This document shows, one piece after another, positions 43,922 to 53,919 of a DNA stretch of 64,000 bases. The stretch spans positions 1-64,000 of the forward strand of contig CAIKCJ010000015.1 in assembly GCA_903825945.1 (NCBI GenBank), given 5' to 3'. How positions within the stretch are numbered: the first letter of the stretch is position 1; every line of letters begins with the position of its first letter. The DNA comes from an uncultured Actinomycetes bacterium. GTDB taxonomy: Bacteria; Actinomycetota; Actinomycetes; Nanopelagicales; Nanopelagicaceae. The notes under the pieces were generated by a model that saw nothing but the letters and a program-made list of their open reading frames with translations, had not been told where the DNA came from and searched no databases. A program made the translations under genes and the position numbers.

Positions 43922-45232
43922 ATGGCACTGAAAATTTCTGTGATTGGCACTGGTTACCTGGGGGCCACCCACGCAGCTTGCATGTCGAGCCTTGGGCTTG
44001 AGGTAGTTGGCGTCGATCTTGATTCCGCCAAAATTGAACGCCTTAAGGGCGGAAGAGTCCCATTTTACGAGCCCGGCCTAGAAGAGCTTCTTCAAGAGCA
44101 GTTAGCAACCGGCCGCCTCACGTTCTCAGATAATTTTGATGCAATCAGTGACGCCGATGTTCACTTCATCTGCGTCGGCACGCCCCAGGTAAAAGATGGC
44201 TTGGCTGCTGACATGAGTTATGTTGATGGCGCGATTGAGGCAATTGCGATGCGAATTAAGCCTGGCTCACTGGTCGTGGGTAAATCCACCGTACCAGTTG
44301 GTAGTGCTGCACGATTGCGCGATCGCTTGCGCACACTCAACCCCGAGGTTGATCTGGCATGGAATCCTGAATTTTTGCGCGAAGGTTTCGCAGTTCATGA
44401 CACGTTGCATCCCAATCGGCTCGTGGTTGGAGTTGCGAGCAACGAAGCTGAAGATATTTTGCGTGCCGTCTACGCGAAGAATATTGCCGAAGAAGTGCCT
44501 TGGGTCGTGGCCGATCTACCAACATCTGAATTGGTGAAAGTTGCAGCTAATTCATTCCTGGCAACAAAAATCTCTTTTATCAATGCTATGGCCGAAATTT
44601 GCGAAGCAGCTGGTGGAGATGTGACTGTCTTGGCAAAGGCGATCGGGTATGACCCACGCATCGGTAGCCGATTCTTGCAAGCGGGAATTGGATTTGGTGG
44701 AGGTTGCCTACCTAAAGATATTCGAGCGTTTATGGCTCGCTCACAAGAGCTAGGTGCAGACCAGGCACTCGAATTTCTTCGCGAGATTGATTCGATTAAT
44801 ATGCGAGCTCGCAGTCGCGTGATTGATCTTGTCCGACGCGAACTCGGCGAGAACTTGGCAGGTAAAAAAGTTGCAGTCCTAGGCGCTGCATTTAAACCCG
44901 ATAGCGACGATGTCCGTGACTCGCCTGCACTCGATATCGCTGTGCAGATTCATGCCGCGGGCGCGAGCGTAGAGATTTTCGATCCTAAAGCAATGGAAAA
45001 TGCCAAGCTGCGTTTTCCTACTCTCGCATTTGCTCAATCTATCGATGAATGTTTGGCGCAAGCAGATATCGTTTTACATCTGACCGAGTGGCAGGTATTC
45101 CGCGAGATCAACCCCACTGTGGCCGCCACGCTTGTGAATAACCCGATCATTATTGATGGTCGCAACGCACTTGACCGCGAGCTCTGGCAGATGGCAGGTT
45201 GGAAAGTTCGAGCGTTAGGCCGTGCTAGCTAA
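43922..45232 (+). CDS. ugd: UDP-glucose 6-dehydrogenase
   Basis: 436 residues from ATG 43922; the frame opens earlier but MALKISVIGTGYLGATHAAC is the family N-terminus. Rossmann loop GTGYLG, catalytic C262 in GFGGGCLPKD and the central dimerisation helix are all present. Makes UDP-glucuronate from UDP-glucose. The cysteine motif is the classical Ugd form, unlike the HexNAc-type enzyme at 275-1582. A weak TTCTCA/TGAGAA hairpin (45242-45262) separates it from the convergent purE. Confidence 0.93.
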   Translation: MALKISVIGTGYLGATHAACMSSLGLEVVGVDLDSAKIERLKGGRVPFYEPGLEELLQEQLATGRLTFSDNFDAISDADVHFICVGTPQVKDGLAADMSYVDGAIEAIAMRIKPGSLVVGKSTVPVGSAARLRDRLRTLNPEVDLAWNPEFLREGFAVHDTLHPNRLVVGVASNEAEDILRAVYAKNIAEEVPWVVADLPTSELVKVAANSFLATKISFINAMAEICEAAGGDVTVLAKAIGYDPRIGSRFLQAGIGFGGGCLPKDIRAFMARSQELGADQALEFLREIDSINMRARSRVIDLVRRELGENLAGKKVAVLGAAFKPDSDDVRDSPALDIAVQIHAAGASVEIFDPKAMENAKLRFPTLAFAQSIDECLAQADIVLHLTEWQVFREINPTVAATLVNNPIIIDGRNALDRELWQMAGWKVRALGRAS

Positions 45233-45265
45233 AACGTTCGCTTCTCAGATACGAAGTGAGAAAAA

Positions 45266-45787
45266 TTAGAAACCGGTTTTATGGTTTCGCTGCGCATTGA
45301 GTTTCTTACCTTTTTCTAGTGATGCTAGGCGCGCAGCCTCCATCATCTCAGAAATCTTTGTTGAAACTCCGGCATCATGGGTGCCAAGAATTCGAGCAGC
45401 GAGCAAACCTGCATTCTTGGCATTGCCGACGCCAACTGTTGCAACAGGAATTCCAGCAGGCATCTGTACGATTGAAAGCAACGAATCCATGCCATCAAGA
45501 ACTTTAAGTGGGACGGGCACGCCAATTACTGGCAAGGTAGTTGCGGATGCGATCATTCCCGGAAGATGAGCCGCTCCTCCTGCGCCAGCGATAATAACTT
45601 TGTAACCCTTGCCGGCGGCGCCATGCGCAAAGGCCAACATTTCATCAGGTGTGCGGTGAGCGCTCATTACATCAACGTCATACGCAACTCCGCATTCATC
45701 AAGAACGGTGGCTGCATCCTGCATCACGGGCCAATCGGAATCTGATCCCATAACGATTGCGACTAGCGCGCTCTGTGAGTTACTCAT
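45266..45787 (-). CDS. purE: N5-carboxyaminoimidazole ribonucleotide mutase
   Basis: 173 residues. [14 protein letters not shown], the SAHRTPDEM motif with the catalytic His, and [12 protein letters not shown] are standard class I PurE features. It works with PurK in de novo purine synthesis. Overlaps the end of purK by 8 nt. Confidence 0.97.
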   Translation of the reverse strand: MSNSQSALVAIVMGSDSDWPVMQDAATVLDECGVAYDVDVMSAHRTPDEMLAFAHGAAGKGYKVIIAGAGGAAHLPGMIASATTLPVIGVPVPLKVLDGMDSLLSIVQMPAGIPVATVGVGNAKNAGLLAARILGTHDAGVSTKISEMMEAARLASLEKGKKLNAQRNHKTGF

Positions 45788-46904
45788 CGATTGCTCCGCT
45801 CAAATAGGCAACTGCGTGATCTACTTCGGTTCGTAATTCTAGGAGTTCTGAGCCCAAAGCGGTCACATGCCCCACCTTTCGGCCTGGTCGAAGTTCCTTC
45901 TTGTATTGATGAATTTTCAAGCCTGGGGTGCGAGCCATCAGATGGCGATATGGCCGATAAAGGTCGCCATCTTTATCAGTTTCGATGCCGATCACGTTAC
46001 CCATCACGGCAAAAGGAGCGGTGAGCGAGGTGTCGCCTAGTGGAAGATTGAGTACAGCGCGTAGATGTTGCTCGAATTGGCTCGTGCGAGATCCTTCGAT
46101 GCTCCAATGACCAGAATTATGTGGACGAAGTGCAAGTTCGTTAATTATCAATTTCCCATCGACAACAAAGAGTTCGACAGCCATGACACCAACCAAATCG
46201 ATTCCCTGCGCGATTGCAAGTGCAGTAGAAATAGCATCGGTTGCTAGTGCGTCATTGATCTCGGGAATTGGCGTGATCGTTTGAATGCATATGCCATCGC
46301 GCTGAACCGTCAGGGTAGGCGCCCACGTGGCTGCCTGTCCATGTGGTGAACGCGCAACCATAATTGCAAGTTCGTAATCAAAATTGAGTTTTTCCTCGAG
46401 CAAGAGCGGGGCACCAATTCGCGCATGGAGCTCTTTCAGTTCGTTCTCATCTGCAATGACGAACACGCCTCGTCCGTCGTATCCACCTGTGCTTGTTTTG
46501 GCTATGAGAGGGAAGGTGAGTGTTGGCGTTGCCCCGTCGTATATTTCCCATGCAGGATTGGGTAGACCAAGCTCATTGATTTTACTTCTCATCGCTAATT
46601 TGTCTTGGCTAAATTCAAAGGCATATGAGGATGGATAAACACTCACGCCTGCAGATTCCAACGCCGTGATAACTTCACGAGGAACTTGTTCGTGTTCAAA
46701 GGTAACGACATCGCAACTCTTAGCCCATTCGAGTAGGGCTTGCGCATCTTTAAAGTCTCCAACAACATGGCCAGCAATTTGCGCACCACTATCTTCGCTA
46801 CTCGATGCAAAGAGCGAGAGATTGATTCCCAAGTCAATGGCTGGTGGCACCATCATGCGGGCCAGCTGGCCTGCACCGATCACGCCAACAGTTGGGAAAT
46901 TCAC
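45780..46904 (-). CDS. purK: N5-carboxyaminoimidazole ribonucleotide synthase
   Basis: 374 residues. ATP-grasp enzyme; begins [13 protein letters not shown], has [15 protein letters not shown] as the ATP-binding loop and [13 protein letters not shown] as the metal and substrate site. Makes N5-CAIR from AIR, ATP and bicarbonate and hands it to PurE. birA lies 22 nt upstream on the same strand. Confidence 0.97.
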   Translation of the reverse strand: MNFPTVGVIGAGQLARMMVPPAIDLGINLSLFASSSEDSGAQIAGHVVGDFKDAQALLEWAKSCDVVTFEHEQVPREVITALESAGVSVYPSSYAFEFSQDKLAMRSKINELGLPNPAWEIYDGATPTLTFPLIAKTSTGGYDGRGVFVIADENELKELHARIGAPLLLEEKLNFDYELAIMVARSPHGQAATWAPTLTVQRDGICIQTITPIPEINDALATDAISTALAIAQGIDLVGVMAVELFVVDGKLIINELALRPHNSGHWSIEGSRTSQFEQHLRAVLNLPLGDTSLTAPFAVMGNVIGIETDKDGDLYRPYRHLMARTPGLKIHQYKKELRPGRKVGHVTALGSELLELRTEVDHAVAYLSGAIDE

Positions 46905-46926
46905 TCCCGAAGTTTACTGGGTTTAA

Positions 46927-47700
46927 TTAGATACTGCGTAGGTGGGTGATGTCCCCAGCACTAATGCGATCCCCAGATTCCAAAATTAATTCGCCCTGTG
47001 GGCCAATATTGATCGCGCGACCTTCCAGGCTCGCCCCACCTGGCAAGCTGATTAAAACATTTTGACCAATCGTTGAGCACAGGGCTCGGTAGCGAGGCTT
47101 TAGGTCCGTCCCACTCTCCCACATCGCAAAGAGTTCGCGGAAATTGGTCAGTACGATCGGAAGCAATTCGTTTCGATCCACCTCCATCCCGCTTGTAATA
47201 AAAATTGATGAGGCTGTGTCGACCGGCAATTCTTCTTCTTGAGTTGAGACATTTATACCAATGCCCACGATGATTCCTTCGCCATACTTTTCACAGAGCA
47301 CGCCACTGACTTTTCCAGATAGGGAAATCACATCGTTGGGCCACTTGTTGGAGTACTCGGTTGAAGCACTAACATCATTAAGGCTCTGCGCAACACTCAT
47401 TCCTGCTATCAGCGGGATCCATCCGTGTGCGTCGCTACGTTGTGGCACCACATAAAATGAGAAGAGAAGAGCCACCGCGGCAGGAGATTCAAAACTCCTA
47501 TCAAGGCGACCACGTCCCGCGCTCTGAAATTCTGTAACCACACAATCCCCATGAGACCCTGAGTTACTCGCAAGTTGGGCTTTTATCTCATCTTGAGTTG
47601 AGGATGTCTCGGAAATTACGCGTACTCGCCAGTATGGCGCGGCATTGCTCGCCGATAAAAGTGATGAGATTTTTGATTCATCGAGTGATGCCCGTATCAC
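46927..47700 (-). CDS. birA: Biotin-[acetyl-CoA-carboxylase] ligase, monofunctional
   Basis: 257 residues. Catalytic domain with SSTQDEIKAQ, FQSAGRGRLDRSF (a GRGRxGR variant), KWPNDV and GIGINVS, followed by a small C-terminal SH3-like domain (about 210-257). The N-terminal DNA-binding domain of E. coli BirA is absent, so it should not act as a repressor. It faces accD across 30 bp and would biotinylate the AccA3 carrier encoded at 50164-51903. Confidence 0.95.
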   Translation of the reverse strand: MIRASLDESKISSLLSASNAAPYWRVRVISETSSTQDEIKAQLASNSGSHGDCVVTEFQSAGRGRLDRSFESPAAVALLFSFYVVPQRSDAHGWIPLIAGMSVAQSLNDVSASTEYSNKWPNDVISLSGKVSGVLCEKYGEGIIVGIGINVSTQEEELPVDTASSIFITSGMEVDRNELLPIVLTNFRELFAMWESGTDLKPRYRALCSTIGQNVLISLPGGASLEGRAINIGPQGELILESGDRISAGDITHLRSI

Positions 47701-47730
47701 TTAAACCCGCTTAACTAGTAAAGTAGAGAT

Positions 47731-49293
47731 GTGACTGATGCGATAAATACTACTGCCGGCAAGATCAATGACTTGAAAGCGCGCTTTGAGGTTGCGCATA
47801 AAAGTGGTTCAGATGCTGCGATCGAAAAACGCCATGCCGCTGGCAAGATGACTGCGCGTGAGCGAATCACTGCCCTCGTCGATGATGGCTCATTCGTAGA
47901 GTTCGATGCCTTCTCCACTCACCATGCAGATGGTTTCGGCATGGAGAAATCGCACCCATACGGCGATGGTGTTGTTACAGGCTATGCAACAGTTGATGGA
48001 CGTACGATTGCAATCTATTCTCAAGACTTCATGACTTTCGGTGGTTCCCTCGGTGAGACCATGGGTAAGAAGATCTGCAAGGTAATGGACTTCGCACTTA
48101 AGAGCGGTGTCCCACTTGTTGGACTCAATGATTCTGGTGGGGCCCGCATTCAAGAGGGCGTAGCTTCTCTCAGCCAGTACGGTGAAATTTTCAAAAGAAA
48201 TGTCCGTTGCTCTGGTGTGATTCCGCAGATTTCAGTCATTCTCGGTCCTTGTGCTGGTGGTGCTGTTTACTCACCTGCTATTACCGATTTCACCATCATG
48301 GTGGATAAGACTTCACATATGTTTATTACTGGCCCAGATGTCATCAAGGCAGTAACGGGTGAAGAAGTTGGCATGGAAGAGCTCGGTGGCGCAGCAACCC
48401 ACAGCGCTAAGACCGGAAACTCTCACTACTTAGCTGAAAACGAAGAGGCTGCTCTGGAGTATGTGAAGGCTCTTCTCTCATTCTTGCCGTCAAATAATTT
48501 GGATGATGCACCTGTCTTACGTGCAACAGAGTCGGAAGATATTGCTCCGAGTGATCGTGCGCTAGATTCATTAATTCCTGACAATCCTAATAAGCCTTAT
48601 GACATGCGCATCATTGTCGAGGCCCTCGTGGATGAGGCTGATTTCCTTGAAGTTCACGCTCTCTTCGCGCCTAATATCTTGGTGGGCTTTGGTCGTATCG
48701 AAGGTAAATCTGTGGGAATTATTGCCAACCAGCCACAACAATTCGCCGGCACCCTCGATATCGATGCCAGTGAAAAAGCGGCTCGCTTCGTACGTACCTG
48801 TGATGCATTCGGAATTCCTATTGTCACACTCGTTGATGTGCCTGGATTCTTGCCTGGCACCGAACAGGAGTACAACGGCATTATTCGCCGTGGCGCAAAA
48901 TTACTCTACGCATATGGTGAAGCTTCCGTACCTCTTGTCACAGTGATTACGCGCAAGGCATACGGCGGCGCGTACATTGTTATGGGTTCCAAGCATCTTG
49001 GCGCGGATATCAACCTGGCCTGGCCAAGTGCCCAGATTGCAGTGATGGGCGCGCAAGGCGCCGTAAACATTCTCTATCGCCGCGAGCTTGCTGCCGATAG
49101 CGCCCAAGGTCCTGCACTTCTCGCTGATTATGAAGAGAAGTTGCTCAATCCTTACATTGCCGCCGATCGTGGATTCATCGACGCAGTGATTGAACCGCAT
49201 GACACTCGTGCACAAATCACTCGTGCGCTACGAGCACTTGCCAACAAGCGCGTTGATCTACCGACACGCAAGCATGGAAATATCCCTCTTTAA
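47731..49293 (+). CDS. accD: Acyl-CoA carboxylase beta subunit (carboxyltransferase)
   Basis: 520 residues from GTG 47731. Two crotonase-fold halves; landmarks are GKMTARERI near the start, SGGARIQEG and [12 protein letters not shown] in the first half and [13 protein letters not shown] and [18 protein letters not shown] in the second. AccD5/PccB type: carboxylates acetyl- or propionyl-CoA using biotin-bound CO2. Forms a block with accE, maf and accA3. Confidence 0.95.
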   Translation: MTDAINTTAGKINDLKARFEVAHKSGSDAAIEKRHAAGKMTARERITALVDDGSFVEFDAFSTHHADGFGMEKSHPYGDGVVTGYATVDGRTIAIYSQDFMTFGGSLGETMGKKICKVMDFALKSGVPLVGLNDSGGARIQEGVASLSQYGEIFKRNVRCSGVIPQISVILGPCAGGAVYSPAITDFTIMVDKTSHMFITGPDVIKAVTGEEVGMEELGGAATHSAKTGNSHYLAENEEAALEYVKALLSFLPSNNLDDAPVLRATESEDIAPSDRALDSLIPDNPNKPYDMRIIVEALVDEADFLEVHALFAPNILVGFGRIEGKSVGIIANQPQQFAGTLDIDASEKAARFVRTCDAFGIPIVTLVDVPGFLPGTEQEYNGIIRRGAKLLYAYGEASVPLVTVITRKAYGGAYIVMGSKHLGADINLAWPSAQIAVMGAQGAVNILYRRELAADSAQGPALLADYEEKLLNPYIAADRGFIDAVIEPHDTRAQITRALRALANKRVDLPTRKHGNIPL

Positions 49294-49303
49294 GAGGTAA
49301 CTA

Positions 49304-49507
49304 ATGAGCGATTTTCCGCGCGAGTTTAAGAAGCTGGGATTCACAATCCATGCTGGCACCCCTACGCAAGAAGAGCTCATTGCTCTCACTCGCGCCGTTG
49401 ACCACATCCGCAAAAATGCGAACCCGCCAAAGAAGTACCGCAGCGCGTGGGCGCGTCTAAAAATTCAAAATTCACTCCCTCGCAAGTGGGGCAATACCCC
49501 TTCATGA
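49304..49507 (+). CDS. accE: Acyl-CoA carboxylase epsilon subunit
   Basis: 67 residues. Small actinobacterial subunit with a central helix (PTQEELIALTRAVDHIR) and the conserved Trp-containing C-terminus (YRSAWARLKIQ). It stabilises and stimulates the AccA-AccD complex in relatives. It starts 10 nt after accD and ends in an ATGA overlap with maf. Confidence 0.85.
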   Translation: MSDFPREFKKLGFTIHAGTPTQEELIALTRAVDHIRKNANPPKKYRSAWARLKIQNSLPRKWGNTPS

Positions 49508-50139
49508 GTAAAACAGTTCTCCTTGCTTCTGCCTCGCCTTCGCGCAAGCGCCTCCTAGAGTCTGCTGGCATTACACCTGTCATCAAGGTGAGCGGCGTAG
49601 ATGAAGAGACACCCGAGCTCCTGGCTCTGGCACCATCCGATCTCGTTATTGCCTTAGCTATTTTGAAAGCTCATAGCGTTCATCTCGCTCACAAAGAACT
49701 GAGAAATACGCTCATTATCGGCTGTGACTCCACCTTTGAATTTAATGGCCAATCACTTGGCAAGCCCCTCACCCGAGAGGCAGCTATTGAACGTGCCCAC
49801 CTTCTTAGCGGCAACTCTGGCTACCTTCATACGGGACACTGCGTTATCGACACCGACCAAGAGCTAGAAGTGAGCGATATTTCAACTGCCAAAGTTACTT
49901 TTGCGAAAATGACTGACGAAGAAATCATCAATTACGTTGATAGTGGCGAGCCGCTCCACGTTGCTGGTGGCTTCACGCTCGATGGACTCAGCGCTCCTTT
50001 TATTACTCATATCGAAGGAGATCCCAGCGGGATTATCGGACTTTCTCTTCCCACTCTTCGAAAGATCGCTATCAATCTCGGACTACGTTGGTCTGAGGTA
50101 GCTCCAGCACACGCTAAATCCATGACAGTAAATCCATGA
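49504..50139 (+). CDS. maf: Maf-type nucleoside triphosphate pyrophosphatase
   Basis: 211 residues from ATG 49504, whose ATGA overlaps the accE stop. LLASASPSRKRLLESAGI is the conserved nucleotide-binding start, and GCDSTFEFNGQSLGKP holds the catalytic aspartate. Maf proteins cleave non-canonical or modified NTPs. Its last residues (MTVNP) come from the first unit of the 14-bp tandem repeat at 50115-50170, so the C-terminus has apparently been altered by repeat expansion. Its position inside the carboxylase block is a conserved actinobacterial order. Confidence 0.93.
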   Translation: MSKTVLLASASPSRKRLLESAGITPVIKVSGVDEETPELLALAPSDLVIALAILKAHSVHLAHKELRNTLIIGCDSTFEFNGQSLGKPLTREAAIERAHLLSGNSGYLHTGHCVIDTDQELEVSDISTAKVTFAKMTDEEIINYVDSGEPLHVAGGFTLDGLSAPFITHIEGDPSGIIGLSLPTLRKIAINLGLRWSEVAPAHAKSMTVNP

Positions 50140-50170
50140 CAGCAAAGCCATGATAGGAAAGCCATGACAC
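50115..50170 (+). repeat. Four tandem 14-bp units forming chained ATGA junctions
   Basis: Units at 50115-50128, 50129-50142, 50143-50156 and 50157-50170 (TAAATCCATGACAG twice, then CAAAGCCATGATAG and GAAAGCCATGACAC). Each holds CCATGA. Because 14 is not a multiple of 3, every ATG opens a five-codon frame that ends in the TGA of the next unit. The maf TGA overlaps the ATG of unit 2, whose frame M-T-A-K-P stops over the ATG of unit 3; that frame, M-I-G-K-P, stops over the accA3 ATG at 50164. TAGGAAAG before unit 4 gives accA3 an additional ribosome site. Confidence 0.9.
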
Positions 50171-51903
50171 CAAACACAAAGAAGATCACCGCGCTGCTTA
50201 TCGCTAACCGAGGCGAGATCGCCGTACGTGTTGCTCGCGCCTGTCGTGACCATGGTGTTAAATCGATTGCGATTTATTCAGATGAGGATCGCTCTTCACT
50301 CCACGTTGCAATTGCCGATGAGGCGTACTCTCTTGATGGGCTGTCAGCTGCCGAAACCTATCTAGAACAATCAAAGATTCTCGCGATTGCAAAAGAGTCT
50401 GGCGCAGATGCAATCCATCCGGGATATGGCTTTCTCTCTGAGAATGCAGATTTTGCTCAGCGTGTTCTCGACGCTGGTCTCATTTGGGTTGGACCACCTC
50501 CTGCAGCTATTCGCGAACTTGGAGACAAAGTTTCAGCGCGTAAGATCGCCGCGAAAGTTGGCGCTCCCCTCGTTGCAGGAACTGCCGATCCAGTTGACTC
50601 TCCTGATGAGGTAATCGCATTCGCTAAAGAACATGGCCTACCAGTTGCAATTAAAGCTGCCCACGGCGGTGGTGGACGTGGACTTAAGGTCGCCTTCACC
50701 ATGGAGGAGATTCCAGAACTCTTTGCTTCTGCCGTACGTGAAGCAATCACCGGATTTGGACGCGGTGAATGTTTTGTTGAGCGCTATCTCAACAAACCTC
50801 GCCACGTTGAAACACAATGCTTGGTTGATATGCACGGAAATGTAGTCGTAGTCAGCACGCGCGACTGTTCACTGCAGCGTCGTCACCAGAAATTAGTAGA
50901 GGAAGCACCTGCGCCATTTTTGACCCAGGCACAGATCGATCAGCTCTATTCATCGAGCAAGGCGATCATGAAAGAAGTTGGCTATGTCGGTGCCGGAACA
51001 TGTGAATTCCTTGTTGGCCAAGATGGAACTATCTCATTCCTCGAGGTAAACACTCGGCTCCAAGTAGAGCACCCTGTCAGCGAAGAAGTCACCGGCTTAG
51101 ACCTCGTTCGCGAACAACTCAAAATTGCTTCTGGTGAATCGATCAGCCCTATAGATCCTGTCATTCGTGGGCACTCGATTGAATTCCGTATCAACGGCGA
51201 AGATCCAGGCAATGGTTTTCTCCCATCACTTGGCACAATAACCAAGTGGGAAGTCCCTTCTGGACCAGGTGTGCGCATTGATGCAGGTTTCGACCATGGA
51301 CACACAATTGGTTCGCACTTTGACTCACTACTTGCAAAACTTATCGTTACTGGCGCAACTCGCGAAGAAGCGCTGGCTCGTGCACGTCGCGCACTTCGAG
51401 AGTTTGAAATTGGTGGCCTAGCTACGGCTCTTCCATTCCACCGCGCAATCGTAGAAGATGCCTCTTTTACTGAGAACTTCACTGTCTACACCAGTTATAT
51501 CGAAAACGAATTCGTTAATGAGATCGAACCGTTTTCCTATAAGCAAGGTGTCGCAGAGACAAAGAGCACAGCACAAAAAGTAGTTGCCGAAGTTAATGGG
51601 CACCGCTTTGAAGTAGTCCTGCACTCCCCTGAGAAGCAAGATCGCAGACACAAGATTAAGAGCAATAGCTTGGCGGGAACCGGTGGAAATACTCTCACCA
51701 GCCCAATGCAAGGCACCGTTGTGAAGATTGTTAAATCAAATGGTGATCGTGTGGAGGCCGGAGACCTGATTGTGGTGCTTGAAGCCATGAAGATGGAGCA
51801 GGCTCTTGTAGCCAATAAATCCGGCACAATTGCAGGGCTTCAAGTTGGAGTTGGCGAGAGCGTTTCGAGCGGGCAGATCCTCTGTCAGATCGAAGATCTC
51901 TGA
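50164..51903 (+). CDS. accA3: Acyl-CoA carboxylase alpha subunit (biotin carboxylase + BCCP)
   Basis: 579 residues. Biotin carboxylase domain (1-450): [16 protein letters not shown]-grasp loop [23 protein letters not shown] short linker leads to the biotinyl domain (about 505-579) with K543 in EAMKMEQ. It supplies carboxybiotin to AccD. Start ATG 50164 lies in the fourth 14-bp repeat unit and overlaps a mini-ORF stop. Convergent with the BMP gene 17 nt away. Confidence 0.96.
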   Translation: MTPNTKKITALLIANRGEIAVRVARACRDHGVKSIAIYSDEDRSSLHVAIADEAYSLDGLSAAETYLEQSKILAIAKESGADAIHPGYGFLSENADFAQRVLDAGLIWVGPPPAAIRELGDKVSARKIAAKVGAPLVAGTADPVDSPDEVIAFAKEHGLPVAIKAAHGGGGRGLKVAFTMEEIPELFASAVREAITGFGRGECFVERYLNKPRHVETQCLVDMHGNVVVVSTRDCSLQRRHQKLVEEAPAPFLTQAQIDQLYSSSKAIMKEVGYVGAGTCEFLVGQDGTISFLEVNTRLQVEHPVSEEVTGLDLVREQLKIASGESISPIDPVIRGHSIEFRINGEDPGNGFLPSLGTITKWEVPSGPGVRIDAGFDHGHTIGSHFDSLLAKLIVTGATREEALARARRALREFEIGGLATALPFHRAIVEDASFTENFTVYTSYIENEFVNEIEPFSYKQGVAETKSTAQKVVAEVNGHRFEVVLHSPEKQDRRHKIKSNSLAGTGGNTLTSPMQGTVVKIVKSNGDRVEAGDLIVVLEAMKMEQALVANKSGTIAGLQVGVGESVSSGQILCQIEDL

Positions 51904-51920
51904 CCTCTTTTTAAGCACTT

Positions 51921-52922
51921 TTAGGCGATTTTTACTTTACCGCTCTTCAAGGCGGCAAGCGCGTTTCCTACATTGAGGGCGTACTTTTGACCCAGCGGAG
52001 TAAGTGCCATGGATTCGCCACCATTCGGCACAGTGTAGAGGCGGCCAAATATTCCAGCGCTCTCATTTAATACATCATTCACGGTGCTGCCTTGAAGGGC
52101 TGCTCTCATAACATCTTGCGTCGCTAGATCAACACGCTTAGTGACTGCTCCCAGCAGAATCTTCTGGCCACTTTTTTGCAGCAAAAAATATTGATCCGGT
52201 GAGAGCCCAATGAGGTAGAGCGGATGAGCGGTGGTCGAAAGCACCGCTGCTTCATCTGCAACATCGCTTGATGAGCTCCACTCTGAGAAAATCACATCAA
52301 CTCCTTGAGCATAAAGGCTCTTGGTTTGAGCGCCTGGAGTTACATCGGTGAATGCCGCAAACGCTTGCGCCTTCTTGTTCACAGAAGTGACGCCTTTCGA
52401 AAATGCAGTCAGCCACGATGAATCACTCGGTGGTGCGATAAAACCAACTTTCAAACTCTTTGTCGCAGATCCTGCTAATACGCCAGCCAAATACGCGCCT
52501 TGCGCCCCATCAAAAGCTAGATCACTTACATTGAGACTTGCCACGCTCTCGTCATTGATAATCGCAAATTGAGAGTTTGGGGCAGCCACTGCAGCTTGGG
52601 AGAGGACCGAAGAAAACCCGCTACCTACTGCGACAATGAGAGAGTAATTAGCATGCGCGAGAAAGAGTAAACGTGAATATCTATCTGCCTCGGTTCCGGT
52701 CGTTACCATTTCTCGCACATCTAGCGCCGAGAGATGAAATTTCTTTTTGATCGCATCAACGCCAAGTGCTACTGCATCATTGAGCGCATGGTCCCCACGC
52801 CCACCTTGGTCATACAAAATAGCAATTTTGTTTGAGGTGCTGGCTGATGCGCAATTGAGTGCGCCAGCAGGAAGAAGTGCAAGGCAGGCCGCGATTGCGA
52901 CAACTATTCTTCTGTTAGCCAC
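51921..52922 (-). CDS. BMP-family (PnrA/Med-like) substrate-binding protein
   Basis: 333 residues from GTG 52922, which overlaps the trpS stop by 8 nt; an ATG at 52952 gives a longer overlap. Signal peptide (about 1-28, [19 protein letters not shown]) without a convincing lipobox. The mature part matches the BMP family: [29 protein letters not shown] and [13 protein letters not shown]. Family members bind nucleosides for ABC uptake, but no permease or ATPase gene is adjacent. Confidence 0.8.
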   Translation of the reverse strand: MANRRIVVAIAACLALLPAGALNCASASTSNKIAILYDQGGRGDHALNDAVALGVDAIKKKFHLSALDVREMVTTGTEADRYSRLLFLAHANYSLIVAVGSGFSSVLSQAAVAAPNSQFAIINDESVASLNVSDLAFDGAQGAYLAGVLAGSATKSLKVGFIAPPSDSSWLTAFSKGVTSVNKKAQAFAAFTDVTPGAQTKSLYAQGVDVIFSEWSSSSDVADEAAVLSTTAHPLYLIGLSPDQYFLLQKSGQKILLGAVTKRVDLATQDVMRAALQGSTVNDVLNESAGIFGRLYTVPNGGESMALTPLGQKYALNVGNALAALKSGKVKIA

Positions 52923-53919
52923 GAGCGATGAGACCGATTTTTTCGTAGACATCTTTGATGGTTGCGTTCGCTACAACTTCGGCTTTTGCAGCTCCGTCGC
53001 TCAAGATTTTACGCAAATGGGTTGGGTCATCGAGCAGTTCAAGCGTTCTTTCTCGCACTGGCGTGAGGTAATCCACGACTACTTCGGCAACAGCACCCTT
53101 GAAATCGCCATATCCCTTGCCGACGAAGTCATTTTGAATATCCACGATGGTACGTCCAGTGAGGGCTGAGAAAATAGTCAAGAGATTTGAGATACCTGGC
53201 TTCTGCGCAGAATCAAAAATTACTTCGCGGCCAGTGTCTGTCACTGCGCTCTTAATCTTCTTGGTATTTGCCTGCGGTGTATCTAAAATTTCGATAAGTC
53301 CAGATAGTGACTCCGCAGACTTGCTCATTTTGGAGGTTGGATCCTGCAGATCGTAAATTTTTGCGCCCTCTTTAAGAATGAATCCCTCTGGAACTACAAA
53401 AGTCTCCCCATACTGATGGTTAAATCGCCCAGCTAGATCGCGAGTGAGCTCAATATGCTGGCGTTGATCTTCACCGACCGGAACCTGATGTGCTTGGTAG
53501 AGCAAAATATCAGCAGCCATCAGCATCGGATATGTAAATACCCCAACGCCAATTCGATCGGTTCCATTTTTTGCTGACTTATCTTTAAATTGAGTCATTC
53601 GGCTAGCTTCGCCGAATCCAGTCATGCACTCCATTACCCAAGCTAGTTGGTTATGCGCCACAACATGCGATTGCACAAAGAGTGTGCAATTTTCTGGATC
53701 TAATCCAAGTGCAAGGAGTTGGGCAACAGATGTGAGCGTGTTCTTTCGTAATTCTTCAGGATTAGGCGAAGAGGTCAGTGCATGGAGATCGACCACACAA
53801 TAAAAGGCATCATGAGTGTTTTGAAGTTCTACCCATTGCTTGACGGCGCCGAGGTAGTTGCCCAAGTGAAAGGAACCACTCGTTGGCTGAATTCCAGATA
53901 AGACGCGAGGCTTACTCAT
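52915..53919 (-). CDS. trpS: Tryptophanyl-tRNA synthetase
   Basis: 334 residues. Class I signature [15 protein letters not shown] (HIGH equivalent HLGN) and KMSKS in [14 protein letters not shown]. Usual bacterial length. Overlaps the upstream CNNM-type gene by 8 nt and the downstream BMP gene by 8 nt, so all three are probably one transcription unit. Confidence 0.97.
   Translation of the reverse strand: MSKPRVLSGIQPTSGSFHLGNYLGAVKQWVELQNTHDAFYCVVDLHALTSSPNPEELRKNTLTSVAQLLALGLDPENCTLFVQSHVVAHNQLAWVMECMTGFGEASRMTQFKDKSAKNGTDRIGVGVFTYPMLMAADILLYQAHQVPVGEDQRQHIELTRDLAGRFNHQYGETFVVPEGFILKEGAKIYDLQDPTSKMSKSAESLSGLIEILDTPQANTKKIKSAVTDTGREVIFDSAQKPGISNLLTIFSALTGRTIVDIQNDFVGKGYGDFKGAVAEVVVDYLTPVRERTLELLDDPTHLRKILSDGAAKAEVVANATIKDVYEKIGLIARG

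Noticed and set aside
45242-45262. Terminator between ugd and purE
   Set aside because: The TTCTCA/TGAGAA stem is weak and AT-rich with a nine-base loop; mentioned under ugd but not listed as a feature.
50115-50170. CRISPR-like array
   Set aside because: The 14-bp units are directly adjacent with no spacers, and no cas genes are present.
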